From the NCBI GenBank assembly GCA_010094045.1, contig ML986592.1, positions 33,629 to 88,936 of the forward strand: DNA of 55,308 nucleotides, in the 5' to 3' direction. The DNA comes from Lojkania enalia (Eukaryota; Ascomycota; Dothideomycetes; Pleosporales). Shown in pieces: positions 1 through 11,900 of the stretch (positions are counted from its first letter, which is position 1; every line of letters starts with the position of its first letter). The notes under the pieces were generated by a model. That model was not told the origin of the DNA. It was given only the letters and a program-made list of their open reading frames with translations, and ran no database searches. The position numbers and the translations under genes were made by a program.

Positions 1-318
1 AAATAATATAATATACCTTATAAGCGAGCGGCTTATATAAGTAAATAATCTACTCTATTATTAAAATATAATACTTAAGCTTTTAATAATAATATAATAA
101 TAAAATAATAAGAATATAGCCTAAAACGAGAATTAAATAAATTTAGCCCTTTTAACTATTAAAAGAGGTTAAATAAATAGTAAAAGACGTACTACTTTAA
201 TATTTAATATAATTTAAACGACCGTATACTAATAATATACTAGAATCTACTTATAGTATAATTATAAGCCTAACTTAAAGAGACTAATAAAACCTAAAGA
301 GGAGGTTATTATTTAATA

Positions 319-2172
319 TAATATATTCTACTATTAAAGTAGCTAAACTATCGAAGTAGCTACTTTTTTTTTAGCGTTATAAATACTATATATAAACTAT
401 AATAAATCTATAATATAACCTTCTATTAATTTAATAAGAAGGTAGAATTAAGCTTATCTTACAGGCGTATAAATTAGGCTAGTTTAAGAACGTGCGATGC
501 ACTGATATAACTTTTAATATATAATATTAACAACTCTCTACTCAACTTTATAGAATCGCGTTTCGCCCTTATATACAACTAAATTGCTAGAAGCTTATAG
601 TAACTAAAGAATAAACAATTGTATAATATATTCTTAACCTTAATTTGCGAGGATTTACGCCCCGACTATATAAGGTAGTAGATATAGTAGATAAACTATT
701 AGGCGTATATAATAGAATACTTATAGAAAAGAATTAGTCTAAACGATTTATAGCGCGTATAAATAAGCTTAAAATAGCTTTTAATGAAGTAAAAGATTAT
801 TAAAGAATAAAATAAGAGAATCTAAAGGTTATTAACGTATAGTTTAAGCTTATATAAGATATAATTATAAAATATAATATATATAATAATAATATTTATA
901 ACTTTAATAAGATAGGCTTTTAAATAGGTATTATTAATACTATAAAGGTTGTTATAGGTTTAGAATATTATATAAAGCTTACTTTTATATAGTTAAATAA
1001 TTATAAGTAGGTTATAGTTATCTAAAGTATCTACGCTGCTATATATATAACCCTACTATTTATTATCTATAAAGGACGCGTCTATATCTCTATATAGTAT
1101 AAAGAAGTAGATATACTATATAATTGGAAAATTTTAGTCTCTAAGAACGGCTGGACAAATAATACGCTTAGTTTTAAATAGCTAAAGTACTTTAATAAGT
1201 ATATAAAGATATATTAGGTAGAGTTATATAAACTACTTATTTTAGACGGCTATAAAAGCTACCTTAACTAGAAATTTAAAGATTACTACCTTATAAAAAA
1301 GATTCTAACACTTTATATACCTTCTTATTTATTATATATACTTCAGCCTTTTAATATAGTGTACTTTTTACTATTAAAGCTGAAGTACTTATAGTGTATA
1401 TAAGACTTAGTATACTGACGCATCTACTATATTAATAAAGAAGGCTTCCTTCCAGCCTTTAAGGACGTATTTTTTAACGTATTTACGTATAAGAACTATT
1501 AAAAAGCCTTTAAAGTAATAGGAATTGTTCTTTTAAATATATAGGTTGTATTAGATCGCCTTAATATATAACTATATACTCTACTAAAACTACTTTTATA
1601 AGAAGACTTCTAGTAGTTTAAAACTCTAAGTAATATATATAAATTTGGGTTACAATTAATACTTATATAAAAGTCTTTTATACGATTACTAAAAGAGGTA
1701 TAAGAAGGATTCTTACAGCTTATAAAAGGTACTAAGTTAATACTATATTAGAATACACTTCTTTAAGCTTATAACTCTAAACTTAAAAGGTAATTAGAAG
1801 AAGTAACTAAGTATAAAACGCGTAAAAGAAAGTATATTTAGTATAGTAGTATAGTATTATATAGTAAGAGATCTTTATACGTAGCTGCTAAAGTATCTAT
1901 AAACTCTTAGCCCTTTAAGAAGACTTATAATACTAATACTTAAGAAAAGGCTTAACTAGCTTAATACTATTATAGTAACTATAGTAAGACTGGATATAAC
2001 GCTCGTACGTGCTAAAAGGATAGTAGAGAAAATTCTAAATTAGATAAAAGTATATTATATATAGGATCTCTTATTAGTATTAAGTAAATTAACTTTTTGT
2101 ATATAGTATTTATTATATTAAAAAAAAGTAGCTACTTTAATAGTTTAGCCGCTTCGATAGTAGAATATATTG
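319..2172 (+). mobile_element. Pogo/Fot-like DNA transposon A1 nested in B1
   Basis: Inverted repeats of about 50 bp lie at 319-368 and 2122-2172, each with a run of T or A on the inner side. The TA duplication is at 317-318 and 2173-2174. By my coordinates the element is 1,854 bp. The 3' 585 bp is repeated at 4857-5441 (A2) at the same length. The host sequence resumes B1 exactly where the uninterrupted B2 copy predicts. Confidence 0.9.
520..2090 (+). pseudogene. A1 pogo-type transposase with zinc-knuckle tail
   Basis: The frame reads almost continuously from an HTH/CENP-B region ('NLNLRGFTPRL' near 637) through 'SKNGWTNN' (about 1141-1164) and the DDE motif 'LILDGYKSYLN' (about 1236-1268). 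Here the catalytic Asp, gac at 1245-1247, is intact while the two usual His are Tyr. A basic stretch follows near 1790-1840. The tail near 1970-2020 reads 'NYSKTGYNARTCQKD' with Q from a TAA stop, resembling a CCHC-type knuckle (GHNxRTC). In-frame TAG/TAA stops break it throughout. It would have cut and pasted A-family ends. It is inactive now. Confidence 0.85.
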
Positions 2173-3600
2173 TACTTAATCTAGATTTGCGAGAATTTGC
2201 GCCTATTTTAACTACTATATAAGATAGAGTTAGTAGCTTACTTACTAAGTATAGTATAAGCTAGATTAGTATATATTAGCCTAGGAATTTTATTAGATAT
2301 ACTTCTAAACTTAAAATACGCCTAAATTAGCCTTATAATTATTAGAAAACTTTATATAAAAATCTTAAAGTAATTAAAAGCTAATTTAAACTTATATAGT
2401 ATATTAAGAAGAAGTATAGTATTATAAATAAGGATATATACAACTTTAACGAATCTAGCTTTTAAATAAGTATTATCTTATTATAACTAGTTATTATAGA
2501 TATAAAGAGATATAATTAACTAAAGATAATTTAATTAGATAATTATAAATAAATTTTAGTAATTTAGGGGATTAATACTACTAGTTAAACGCTCCTACTC
2601 TTTATTATTATTACTAGCTACTACTATCTCTCTATCTAGTACGAAAACGATAATATACCTAAGAACTAGGCTATTATAGTTAGTAAAAACGGCTAGATAA
2701 TAAATAAATTTAGTATTAAGTAGTTAAAGTACTTTTATAAGTATATAAGGGATTATATAATAGGCGCGCGTCGACTACTAATCTTTAATAGCTATAATAG
2801 CTATAACTTACTTAATTTCTAGAAACTCTATAAGAAATAGAGTATTATTCTACTCTATATACTAGTTTATTTATTACATCTATTATAGCTATTAGATATA
2901 GGCTACTTCTTACTATTAAAGTATATATATAGAAATTAGATCTTAATCTTAGTATATAATTATATTAACTATATTATAAAACTTAAGTTCTTTCTAGCCT
3001 TTAAAACTATTTTTAATATATTAATTATAAAGGATAATATCTATATAAGCTTTTAAAGAGTTAGTCTAGTTCTATTTAATTTAAAAGCAGTACTTTTAAA
3101 GCTTAATATAAAGCTTTATATACTAATACTACTAATATAAGATAATACCCTATAGGAAGTAAAAATACTAAATAATATACGCGAGCTAGAAGCTTAATTA
3201 ATATTAATTTATAATCGGATTTAAAGGGATATAAATTCTTTATTAGCTTCTATTATTAAGAAGCTAAATTAGCTTAAGAAAGGCTCTATAAAAGCGATAT
3301 ATTAGATCGGGTTAATATATAATAAAATCGTTAGCTTTTAAGAAGTAAATAAAGTAGTAATAAAATAGAAATAGTAGAAAAAAAAGGTAGATTTAAGTAT
3401 AAGGGACCCTAATAAAAGTATTAAAAAGAGATAATTATTGCTAAAAAGGATAATAAGGAGGAAATTTAGGCTATAATACGCTAATTTAGGGTGCGATTAA
3501 ATATAAGCGGATAGTATAAAACGTATTATAGCTACTACAGTAAAACTAAGTATAATTATTATATATACTAGAAGGATGTAAAAGTTTTTATAGAATAATC
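2173..3600 (+). pseudogene. B1 pogo-type (DDE_1) transposase, C-terminal two thirds
   Basis: This is the cut-and-paste transposase of B1. The part after the A1 insertion begins in the CENP-B-like helix-turn-helix region (near 2175 a frame reads like 'NPDLRGFAP', typical of fungal pogo families) and continues through the RNase H-fold DDE core. The core motif, usually LxxDGHxSH, is read at about 2778-2805 as LIFNSYNSY, so the catalytic Asp is changed to Asn and both His to Tyr, all explainable by RIP. Near 3520-3580 a Cys/His tail like a zinc knuckle ends the protein. Many in-frame TAG/TAA stops are present. The N-terminal part lies before 318. It is certainly inactive. Confidence 0.85.
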
Positions 3601-3869
3601 GTATAAGTTGTAAATTACTATTATATTATTTAGTTATTAAGCTATATATATATAAAGGTTAAAAAAGTTAATAGAGTAGACTGCTTACTTATATAGGCCG
3701 CTTACTTATAAGGTATATTACTTTATTATATAATATCTTAATATCTTCTAGATAATAAAAATATTATTTAGAATTTCTTATATTAATAAATCTACTATTA
3801 AAGATATATAATTAATCTTATTATTTAAACTTTTCTCTTTAGTAAGGTTTAATTTAAAAAGATTAAATA

Positions 3870-4640
3870 ATATAATAAAGGAAATATACTTAAAGATAAA
3901 TTAGATAAATAAGTTTAAATAGAAAGAGAAGAAGCTTTTTATATAATAGGTATTCTAGGAAAGCTTTATAATATTATTATTTACTATCGTTCCTTAGCGA
4001 ATTATATCAAAGAATTTATTTCTTTAGTATAATAGTAAATTCTACTTAACAATTCTATATAGTAGAATAGCTAGTATTAAATATTAAGTATAGTATTTAA
4101 GAAAGAGTTAGCTATTAACGATTATATTAAAGTAAATTTCAAATTATTTAAAAAGAACTATCTTTCTCTATAAGATTAAAGGGTTTTTTATATAATAAAC
4201 TCCTTCTTATAGCTATTTTACTAAGCGACTTTAGAGACTTAAAGCGACCGTATTATACTTAATTAACTTCTTTTTATAATAGACGTCTTTAGTAAATATA
4301 TAGAGAAGTTTTTAAGTTCTTATTATATAAATAAAGACTTACTAATATAAATTTAATAAGCAGTTTAGAAGTTTAAGAAGTATTATTATAAAATAGATAA
4401 TTTATCTTTCTATACTACTATATTTATTCTTTATCTAAATCGTTGTATAAAATATATAAAAATTTAGTAGAAATAAGGTTATTAAAAGATTATATTTCTT
4501 AGAATAAAAGAGCTTTAGATATAATATTAAGATTTATAAATTTAACCAAATTTAATATTATATAAAATACCTAAAATTATACCTCTATAAGAATTTAATA
4601 AGTTTAACTAGATTATTAATAAATTTAATTAATAAATTAC
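3870..4640 (+). pseudogene. hAT-superfamily transposase remnant
   Basis: One frame from about 3930 reads 'GILGKLYNIIIYYRSLANY', matching the stretch that in fungal hAT transposases reads like G-LGKLHNIVVHIRxS. It continues with a region like 'NSxYxML' near 4070, then 'INDYIKVNFKLF', and a segment rich in Leu/Ile/Phe to about 4460. Stops are TAG/TAA in positions where Gln or Trp would be expected. No terminal repeats or 8-bp target duplications could be fixed, so this is a fragment. The upstream stretch 3721-3870 is AT-rich and may be part of the same gene. The family call comes from the motif order only. Confidence 0.6.
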
Positions 4641-4856
4641 TTAACTAATAAATTAAGATAAATATAAGAATTACTATATTAAAGTTATTATAAGAAGCTA
4701 CGAGTAGGGATAATAAAGCTTATCTAACGCTTAGTATAGTATATTACGTACAGATCTTAGGTGTCGTATAAGAGGATAGCTAAGAAGTAAGCTAAACGTA
4801 AGGTAAGTAGGAAGATAAGAGAGAAGAAGAAGGTATATATATAGAAGTAAGCGCGC
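4641..4856 (+). other. Unassigned short stretch, possible tail of another pogo-like transposase
   Basis: About 215 bases between the hAT remnant and A2. From about 4732 one frame gives a run rich in Arg and Lys ending in 'RRRRYIYRSK' near 4845, similar in style to the basic C-terminal ends of fungal pogo transposases. There is no start, no terminal repeat and no second copy in the window. It may be a scrap left by the rearrangement that also cut A2 and G1. Confidence 0.3.
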
Positions 4857-5441
4857 AACTACTTCTATAAGAAGACTTCTAATAGTTTAAAACTCTAAGT
4901 AATATATATAAATTTAGGTTATAATTAATACTTATATAAAAGTTCTTTATATAATTACTAAAAGAGATATAAGAAGGATTCTTACAGCTTATAAAAAGTA
5001 CTAAGTTAATACTATATTAGAATATACTTCTTTAAACTCGCAACTCTAAGCTTAAAAGGTAATTAGAAGAAGTAACTAAGTATAAAACGCGTAAAAGAAA
5101 GTATATTCAGTATAGTAGTATAGTATTATATAGTAAGGGATCTTTATATATAACTGCTGAAGCATCTATAGGCTCTTAGCTCTTTAAGAAGACTCGTAGT
5201 ACTAATACTTAAGAAAGAGCTTAACCAGCTCAACACTACTATAGTAACTATAGTAAGACTAGATATAATACTTATACGTGCTAAAAGGATAGTAGGGAAA
5301 ATTCTAAATTAGATAAAAGTATATTATATATAGAATCTCTTATTAGTATTAAATAAATTAACTTTTCGTATATAGTATTTATTATACTAAGAAAAAGTGG
5401 CCGTTTCGATAGTTTAGCCGCTTTAATAGTAGAATATATTA
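4857..5441 (+). mobile_element. A2: 5'-truncated copy of pogo-like family A
   Basis: This 585-bp piece aligns end to end with the last 585 bp of A1 (1588-2172), including the C-terminal transposase region, the zinc-knuckle tail and the right terminal inverted repeat (about 5393-5441, followed by TA at 5442-5443). The 5' two thirds are missing. Its right end sits in the protease region of gypsy copy G1, where G2 shows the uninterrupted sequence (near 12179). The expected left-hand continuation of G1 is absent, so a deletion or rearrangement removed both the 5' part of A2 and the pol part of G1. Confidence 0.85.
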
Positions 5442-5599
5442 TACTTTATAACTGTAATATTATTCTAGTATTATAAGATAATATTCTCTTATATTCTTAT
5501 ATAGTTAAATTATCTTAGGCTAGTAGACTATTACTTCTTTTATAGATATATATTTTAGATATTTTCGTTTTAGATATTTATATAATAGTCTTCCTCTAA

Positions 5600-7600
5600 T
5601 ATATACTTTAAATAGTAGAAGTTTAAGTTTAAGTACTATATAGTTTTAAGTTTATTTAGTAACTTCCTATTCTATTATAGCTTCTTATTTTATAGGGTTT
5701 CCTAGTACTTTATCTTTATTTAGTTGTCTTAGCTATATACCTATATTTTCTTTTCTTCTTTAATAGGTCTTATATTATTATTTAATATACGATATTTATA
5801 TTATCTTAAAATATATTAGATAGTATTAGTTTATATAAAGGTTATTATCTTCTCTAATCTAGTAGTCCTATTCTTATTTATATTGTAATACCTTTAGTAC
5901 CTAGTATTTTACTAGTACTTTACTTTATAGGAAGGCTACTACTTTTTATACTATATATATATCCTTGTCCTAATCTATTATATTAAGATATTCTTCTACT
6001 ACTTTTATCGTTTCTATCTATTTTTAGAAGTATAAGAAGTAGATTTCTCTAGGATAGGTGTTTTACTATTCTTTATAAACGTTAACAATATCTTATTCTA
6101 ATCTATTTTTATTATGGAATCTTATAGGTAGTTCTTCTTATAAGGTAGTTATAGAAGCTGGAGTTCCCTATTTATACTCGATTATTCCTTATTAGTATGT
6201 AGAATATACTTTAGGTACTAGTTTAAGTATTAGTATTCTAGTAGTAGCTTCTTCTATTTATAACAGGGTGTTTATTTTTTTATTCTTATCTAATTCTTCT
6301 TAAACTTCTTCTAGCTATCTTTTTATATGTTCTTACGTTACTATAAGTTGTATTTTCTTTTAAGGCTAATATCCTATAGTTTCTTTAAGTTGTTAGTATA
6401 TTTAATACTTATCTTTATTATAGAAGAGCTAATATAGGGTTCTATATTCTATAGTTACGGCTAGTTTTTCTTTACCTACTTCTTATGGTTTGTCTTCTAT
6501 AGGCCGGTTTTTCTTCTCTTTCTTTTTACTTCGGTATTCTTTTACTATATATTCTAGTTTCTAACAATTATAGTACTTAATATTTTTCTTTACCTACTTT
6601 CTTTCTTAAGTTACCTATAGTTTAGGCTTCTTTTCTCTAGTAGTACTTAAATCTATAAGTCCGCCCGCATCAGCAGCTCTTACTAAAAAGCGTACTTTTT
6701 AATAATACGCTTATCTTTTCTTATTTTTAAACTAGTATAGTTTATTATTAATTGTTTTTACTAGTTAGAAGTATAATACTAGGTCTTAAGGTTATTCTAT
6801 ATATATTATTACTCTTCTTATCTCTATTTTTAATCCTCTATAAAACTTTACTATTATACTATAGTTATCTTATATAACTTTATTTAACAGTTGTTAAAAA
6901 CTTAATATATATAAGGTAATAGATTCTAGTTAAACTAGGTTATAAAGTCCATCTTCTACTACTCGTATTTTATTAATATCTTTAAACGCTAGTTTAAGTT
7001 TCTATTAGAAGTATACTAAGCTTATAAATATTATCTTAGTTTTACTTTTCTAATATTCTTCTATATAGTTCTTAAAATCTATTGGAAAGGACTAGAACTA
7101 GTTAAGTAGTTTACCTATTAAGTAAGCTTCTATAAATAGTACTTTCTTATTTTTATACTAGATAATATCTAGATTAGTATTAATATAGATTCTTACTACT
7201 ATTAAGAATTTTTTAAGTTTAGACCTAGTTCTATTAAACTTATTAAATAGTACTAATTTAATTTATTACTAATAATACGTTATTAGTAGCGTTCTTTTAA
7301 CTTACTTAAGTTTCTAGATAATTCCCGTAAGTTCTATTTCTTACTTACTATTAACTATTTCTTATATTCTTTTAAGACTTTTAAAAAAGCTATTCTAAGT
7401 CTTCTTTAAGCTTCTTATCTATTTATCTACTAGGACTAGCTATTCCTATTATTATATTAATTTATTCTACATTCTTATAAATATAGTTATTATACCTACC
7501 TCTAAAGAGGTAGCCTTACTAGCTAATCCTAATATTCTACTTACGTAAATTTCCTATATTACTTACTAAAGGTATCTCTTTTCTTATAACTAGAGTAGTT
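5600..7600 (-). pseudogene. G1 gag polyprotein remnant
   Basis: This is the minus-strand capsid/nucleocapsid gene of a chromovirus, read from about 7600 down to 5600. A zinc knuckle of the CCHC kind is encoded around 6541-6590, in the same context as in G2 (13270-13315), where the frame reads 'YYNCQKLEYIVKEC' after treating one TAA as Gln. The protein would package element RNA. Stops and Cys-to-Tyr changes are frequent. The coordinates are approximate because no start codon can be fixed. Confidence 0.7.
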
Positions 7601-7642
7601 TAATTAATCTTACTTCTTCTAGTTTTACGAGAGTAGTTAAAG

Positions 7643-7871
7643 TATAACAGCCTTTAATTAGTTAGGTATAGAATAGAGTAATAACTAAGAGTAATTATAT
7701 ATTATAGGGAATTATTCTTATAGGCTTATAATAGAAGTATGCAAGTAGAGTATATAAAGGATATTTAAGTTAACTATAAAGAGCTATAAAGGTTAGAGTT
7801 ATAAAGTTGTTAAATATAATTTAGTCTTTCTACTATTCCTCTTACTTAGTTACTTATCCGTAATTAAGTAG
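7643..7871 (-). repeat. G1 5' LTR, first part
   Basis: It starts with 'tataacagcc', the same terminal sequence as the G2 LTRs (TG changed to TA). It is homologous to 7872-8242 for about 190 bp and then diverges around the palindromic segment. It is interrupted at 7871 by G2 and resumes at 14755. The target duplication AGTAG is 7867-7871. Confidence 0.8.
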
Positions 7872-8242
7872 TATAACGGCCCTTCTAATTGGCCAGGTAC
7901 AGGGCGGGGTAATAACTAAGAGTAATTACGTACTGCGAGGGGTATTATTTTTATAAACTTATAATAGAAGTACGTAAGTAGAGTGTATAAAGGATATTTA
8001 AGTTAACTATAAAGAGCTATAAAGATTAGAGTTGTAAGGTTGTTAAATACAATTTAGTTCCCTTATTATTTCTTCTTACTCAGTTACTTAGTTAACTAAG
8101 CAACTAAGTATACTTAGTTGCTTAGTTAACTAAGCTACTAAGCGCATTATGTACCTTATATTAGTTTTATTCTTCTAGCTATATAGAGTCCTAAATCTTA
8201 ACTAGGTCTAGTATAGGGGTTCCTATAAGGATATCTGTAATA
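7872..8242 (-). repeat. G2 3' LTR (371 bp)
   Basis: It pairs with 14379-14749 over the full 371 bp. The ends are TA..TA after mutation of TG..CA. It contains a 48-bp perfect palindrome at 8087-8134. Differences between the two LTRs are mostly C/T and G/A transitions, so LTR divergence cannot be used as a clock. Confidence 0.9.
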
Positions 8243-8257
8243 CTACTTTCCCCCTTT
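8243..8257 (-). promoter_or_regulatory. G2 polypurine tract
   Basis: On the minus strand the bases next to the 3' LTR read 'aaagggggaaagtag', a purine run in the position expected for plus-strand DNA priming in LTR retrotransposons. It is well preserved, as expected because purine runs lack CpA. Confidence 0.8.
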
Positions 8258-8278
8258 AAACTCTCGGCCCGAGAGTTT
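8258..8278. repeat. 21-bp perfect hairpin beside the polypurine tract
   Basis: Ten-base arms 'aaactctcgg' and 'ccgagagttt' flank a single C. It lies directly beside the G2 polypurine tract. It is GC-richer than its surroundings and unmutated. Its role is unknown; it could be structural in the element RNA or a protein-binding site. Confidence 0.6.
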
Positions 8279-8591
8279 TCCCGTTCTAAACTAGTATATA
8301 GTAGGGTTAGTACGCTGTTCTTACTAAGACTATATATATTCCTAATACCTCCCCTTTATCGTTTAACTCTAAGTAGATACTATTACGCTGATTGTATAAA
8401 CTATTTAGGTAAAACAATTATACCTTATTCCCGGTGTTCCTATAAGGGGTTAACTTGTAAGATAGATAAGAAGGAGATATCTAAAAAATTATATTATTTA
8501 GAGTACCTCTATACTAGTATATATTTATTATACGACACGGATCGCGATACTTAAATTACTCGTATATTATAGTCCTATAATACTAGTTTAT
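8279..8591. other. Non-coding stretch inside G2, 3' to pol
   Basis: About 310 bases between the hairpin and the plus-strand coiled-coil frame. No coherent frame on either strand and no repeat elsewhere in the window. It could hold a promoter and leader for the plus-strand frame, but no TATA box or start codon can be assigned with confidence. Confidence 0.4.
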
Positions 8592-8938
8592 TCCTAATTC
8601 TTCTTAGTAGTAAAGTAGAATACTAAAGTTGCGAAGCTGGAGGAAGAGATCCGTCTAGCCTAGGAGGAGTTAGAGCAACTTCTTAATAAGGTAGCAGTAG
8701 CTCGCGTAAAGATTCAGCGCCTTTATAAGATTCGTAAATAAGTAAAACGTAGGTAGATAGAGGGTTATAAACGTGCGTGGGAGTAGCTTAAGGAGGAGAA
8801 GGAGGCAGATTATAAGGCGGGTCTTCTTTCTAAGGTAGAGTCGCCTCTTATAACACAGCTAATACTATTTAATCCTACTACTCTATCTCCGGGTTTCCTT
8901 TATAAATTTAGGTTTTATAATATACCTGCAACGCTATA
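8592..8938 (+). pseudogene. Antisense coiled-coil reading frame inside G2
   Basis: A plus-strand frame, opposite to gag-pol, lies between the chromodomain end and the 3' LTR. From 8628 it reads 'VAKLEEEIRLA', then a stop (TAG) in a Gln position, then 'EELEQLLNKVAVARVKIQRL' and a charged Lys/Glu/Arg-rich run to about 8810, followed by 'VESPLITQLILFNPTTLSPG'. The spacing of Leu/Ile/Val suggests a coiled coil of about 60-70 residues. The stops are few and all TAG/TAA at likely Gln or Trp codons, so the frame is coherent once RIP is allowed for. No family is recognised. The start is uncertain. Confidence 0.6.
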
Positions 8939-11900
8939 AGGCTAAGGTTTTCTTCTAGCTCCTAGGTATTATTCTATAGGTTCCCGTATTTATCTATTTC
9001 TAACTATTTTATTAGATAGTATTATTTGCTATTTCGTATCTTATATCTTATTATTTTCTCAACTTCCTATTTCTAATCTTTTCCGTACGCGTCTGTGTTA
9101 TATACTACTAGTTTAGCGTCCTAAAGTACCTTTTCTATAAGTATAATATAGAAGGTTAGGTGGATTTTTATAGTTGTAGGTAATTTAAGTCGATAGTTTA
9201 CGGGTAATATTTGTTCTTTAATCTTATATAGTCCGATTTTAATATAGTCTAGTTTACTACTTAGTTATTTACTTTAAATATTTCGTCTTAGTAGCTAAAC
9301 TTTTTCTCCCTTCTTAAAGTAAGGTAGTTGTTTATATTTCTTATTATAGTATTTCTTTATAGTATATTATAGGAACTGGAAATCTTTCTTTAGTAAGTCT
9401 TATATTTATTAAATAATCTCGACTCGCTCTTATACTTAGGGTATTTATAATACTACTTTAATTAGGGTGTTATATATTTTTAGTTTATATCTATAGTTTG
9501 CTATAAATAGTAATACTCTAGTTATACTATATATAGTACTATTATACGCGAGTTATACTATTAGTAGTAGTATTATCTAATTATTTTATCTATAGTTAAG
9601 GTAGTACTATAGGTATTACTCTACTATTTAGTTTATTTATTCTGTCTATCTATCTATTTATAGGTAAAATACTGTAGATATTTTATATTTAATTTCTAGT
9701 AAGTTTATAATTATCTACTAAAACTTTAAAATAAACTTAGTATTTTAGTTTATAATTATCTTCTAAAGTACTCTATACTATACTATAATCTATTTTAGGA
9801 AGATGTTTATAACTTATTCTACTAGTAATACTTTATTATAGGGGATAAAGTAGGTATACTTTATAAGTCTATCTACAATTATTATAATAGAGTTATATAC
9901 TTCTCCCTTAGGATAGTTTTTTAACTTTAGTAGCTTAACGATAAAGTTTATAGTAATTTCCGTCTATAGTCTAGTAGGTATTTCTAGGTTTTATAATAGT
10001 CTATAAGGTATATATCTATTAGATTTATTTTATTAGTAGTCTATATATTCTCGTAATATATTTTTTATCTATTCCCTTACTTTAGAAAAGTAGAATCCTC
10101 TAAAGATTCGTTCTAGCGTTTTTTCTATTTTTTAGTATCCGTAGGTAGGGGCTTTATAAAATTACCTGATAAATTCTTTTCTAACTTTAGCTAGTATATA
10201 GATTCGATTATAGACGTATAGTAGTCTATCTATCTATTCTAGTTTTTATTCTTAGAGTTCTTTAGGTATCCCGTCTGTTACTAATCTAATTAGTATTATC
10301 CAGCTTACTTTTTTAGTAATAGTTGTTGCTGTAAGTTGTAGGTAATTATATACTATACTTCTATCTTATTATCTTCTTAGTAGTATAGCTGTAGTTCCTT
10401 TCTCTTACTTATATTCTAGTAGTCTACTTAGTATATCTGCTCTTCGATTCTATTTTCCGCTAATATAGATAATCTTAAAGTTAAATGTAGCTAGTTCTTA
10501 TAACTATCTAACCTATCTAGGGGTAAGAGTTTTAGTAGTAAAGAAGGTAGTAAGGTTTTTATAATCGTAATAGACTTTAGTTTACTATTTTACTCCTTAT
10601 AGGTATATACACCATTCTTTAAAGTATACTATAATAGCTAGAAGTTCTTAGTTATATATATTATAGTTTATCTCTACTAGTATAAGTTTTCGTAAGTAAT
10701 ATACTACTAGATATCGTTTCCTATTATATATTTATATAAGGATTCTAGCTATTCTTATTCCTAATACGTTGGTTTCTATAAAAGCTTTCTTTTCTAGGTT
10801 ATAGAGTTTCAGTACCGGTTCTTACTAAAATTGTTTCTTAACTTCTTAGAAGGCTTTTTCTTGTTTGTTTCCCTATATAAAGGTAACATCTTTCTTTAAT
10901 AGTTAAGTTAGGGGTATAGTTATATTACTCTAATTATTAATAAAGGTTCGATAGAAGTTATAAAATCCTATAAAGGATTAGATATCTTTAACCAACTTTA
11001 GAGTTAGCTAGTCTCTAATTACTACTAATTTATTTAGGTCTATTCGTAGTTGTTCTAGTTTAATAATAAATTCTAAGTAGTCTATTTTCGTAGTATAGAA
11101 TTTATACTTTCTTACTTTAAGGTATAGTTTTACTACTTATAATACGTGTAGTACTTATTCGATATATTCCTTATATTCCTGTTTTGTTTTTAAGTATATA
11201 AGAATATTATCTAAGTATACTATATAGAATCGTTTAAGGTAGAGTCTTAGTACCTTATTAATTTATTTTTAGAAGGTAGCTTGTATATTAGTAAGTCTAA
11301 ATAGTATAACTAGGTATTTAAAGAGTCCTCTTTTTATTCTAAATACTATTTTCTATTCGTCTCCTTCTTTAATGCGGATTTAATAGTACGCGTTCTAGAT
11401 GTCTAATTTTATAAAGATAGTAACTTCTCTTAATTAGTTTCTTAAATTATAAATAAGTAGTAGAAGATATTAATTCTTAATTATAATATTATTAAGGGTA
11501 CGGTAATTAATATATATTTATAGGTCAGTTATTCCTTTCTTATCTACGAAGAGTATAGGGTATACTGCTAGTAAGTTTAATTCTCTAATTATTCCTTTCT
11601 TTAGGTGTTCGTCTACATATTATTCTAGAGCCTCTATTTCCCTTAATATTAGGCTGTATATTAGTCTATATCTAGGTTCTTTTTCTAGTTATAATTTAAT
11701 TTTATAATTATGTTCTCCGTATTTAGGTAGGTATTATAGTAGTTCTTAGAGCTGTTTTATTAAATATTAGTATTCCTTAGATATACTATATAATACGTTT
11801 CCTATTAGGAATAATTCTTTTACTACTTCTTTTACTATTACAGCGAGTTGTTCCTTAATTAGTTAGCTAGAGTTTTTAAAGATAATTCGTCCCATTTGCT

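Larger units (their letters stand above)
11..3718 (+). mobile_element. Pogo/Fot-like DNA transposon B1, interrupted by A1
   Basis: The ends are inverted repeats of about 50 bp (11-60 and 3669-3718; each contains a form of 'accttataagcgagc'), flanked by TA at 9-10 and 3719-3720, the target used by pogo/Tc1-type elements. Removing the nested element A1 and its duplicated TA leaves about 1,852 bp, matching the intact copy B2 at 14956-16809 (1,854 bp). The join is confirmed because B2, read on the minus strand, runs without interruption through the sequence that flanks A1. Decay is RIP-like. Boundaries are good to a few bases because the termini are mutated. Confidence 0.9.

Noticed and set aside
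8087..8134. Replication origin or transcription terminator
   Set aside because: The palindrome lies in an LTR and is shared by both LTRs of the element; there is no sign of host function.
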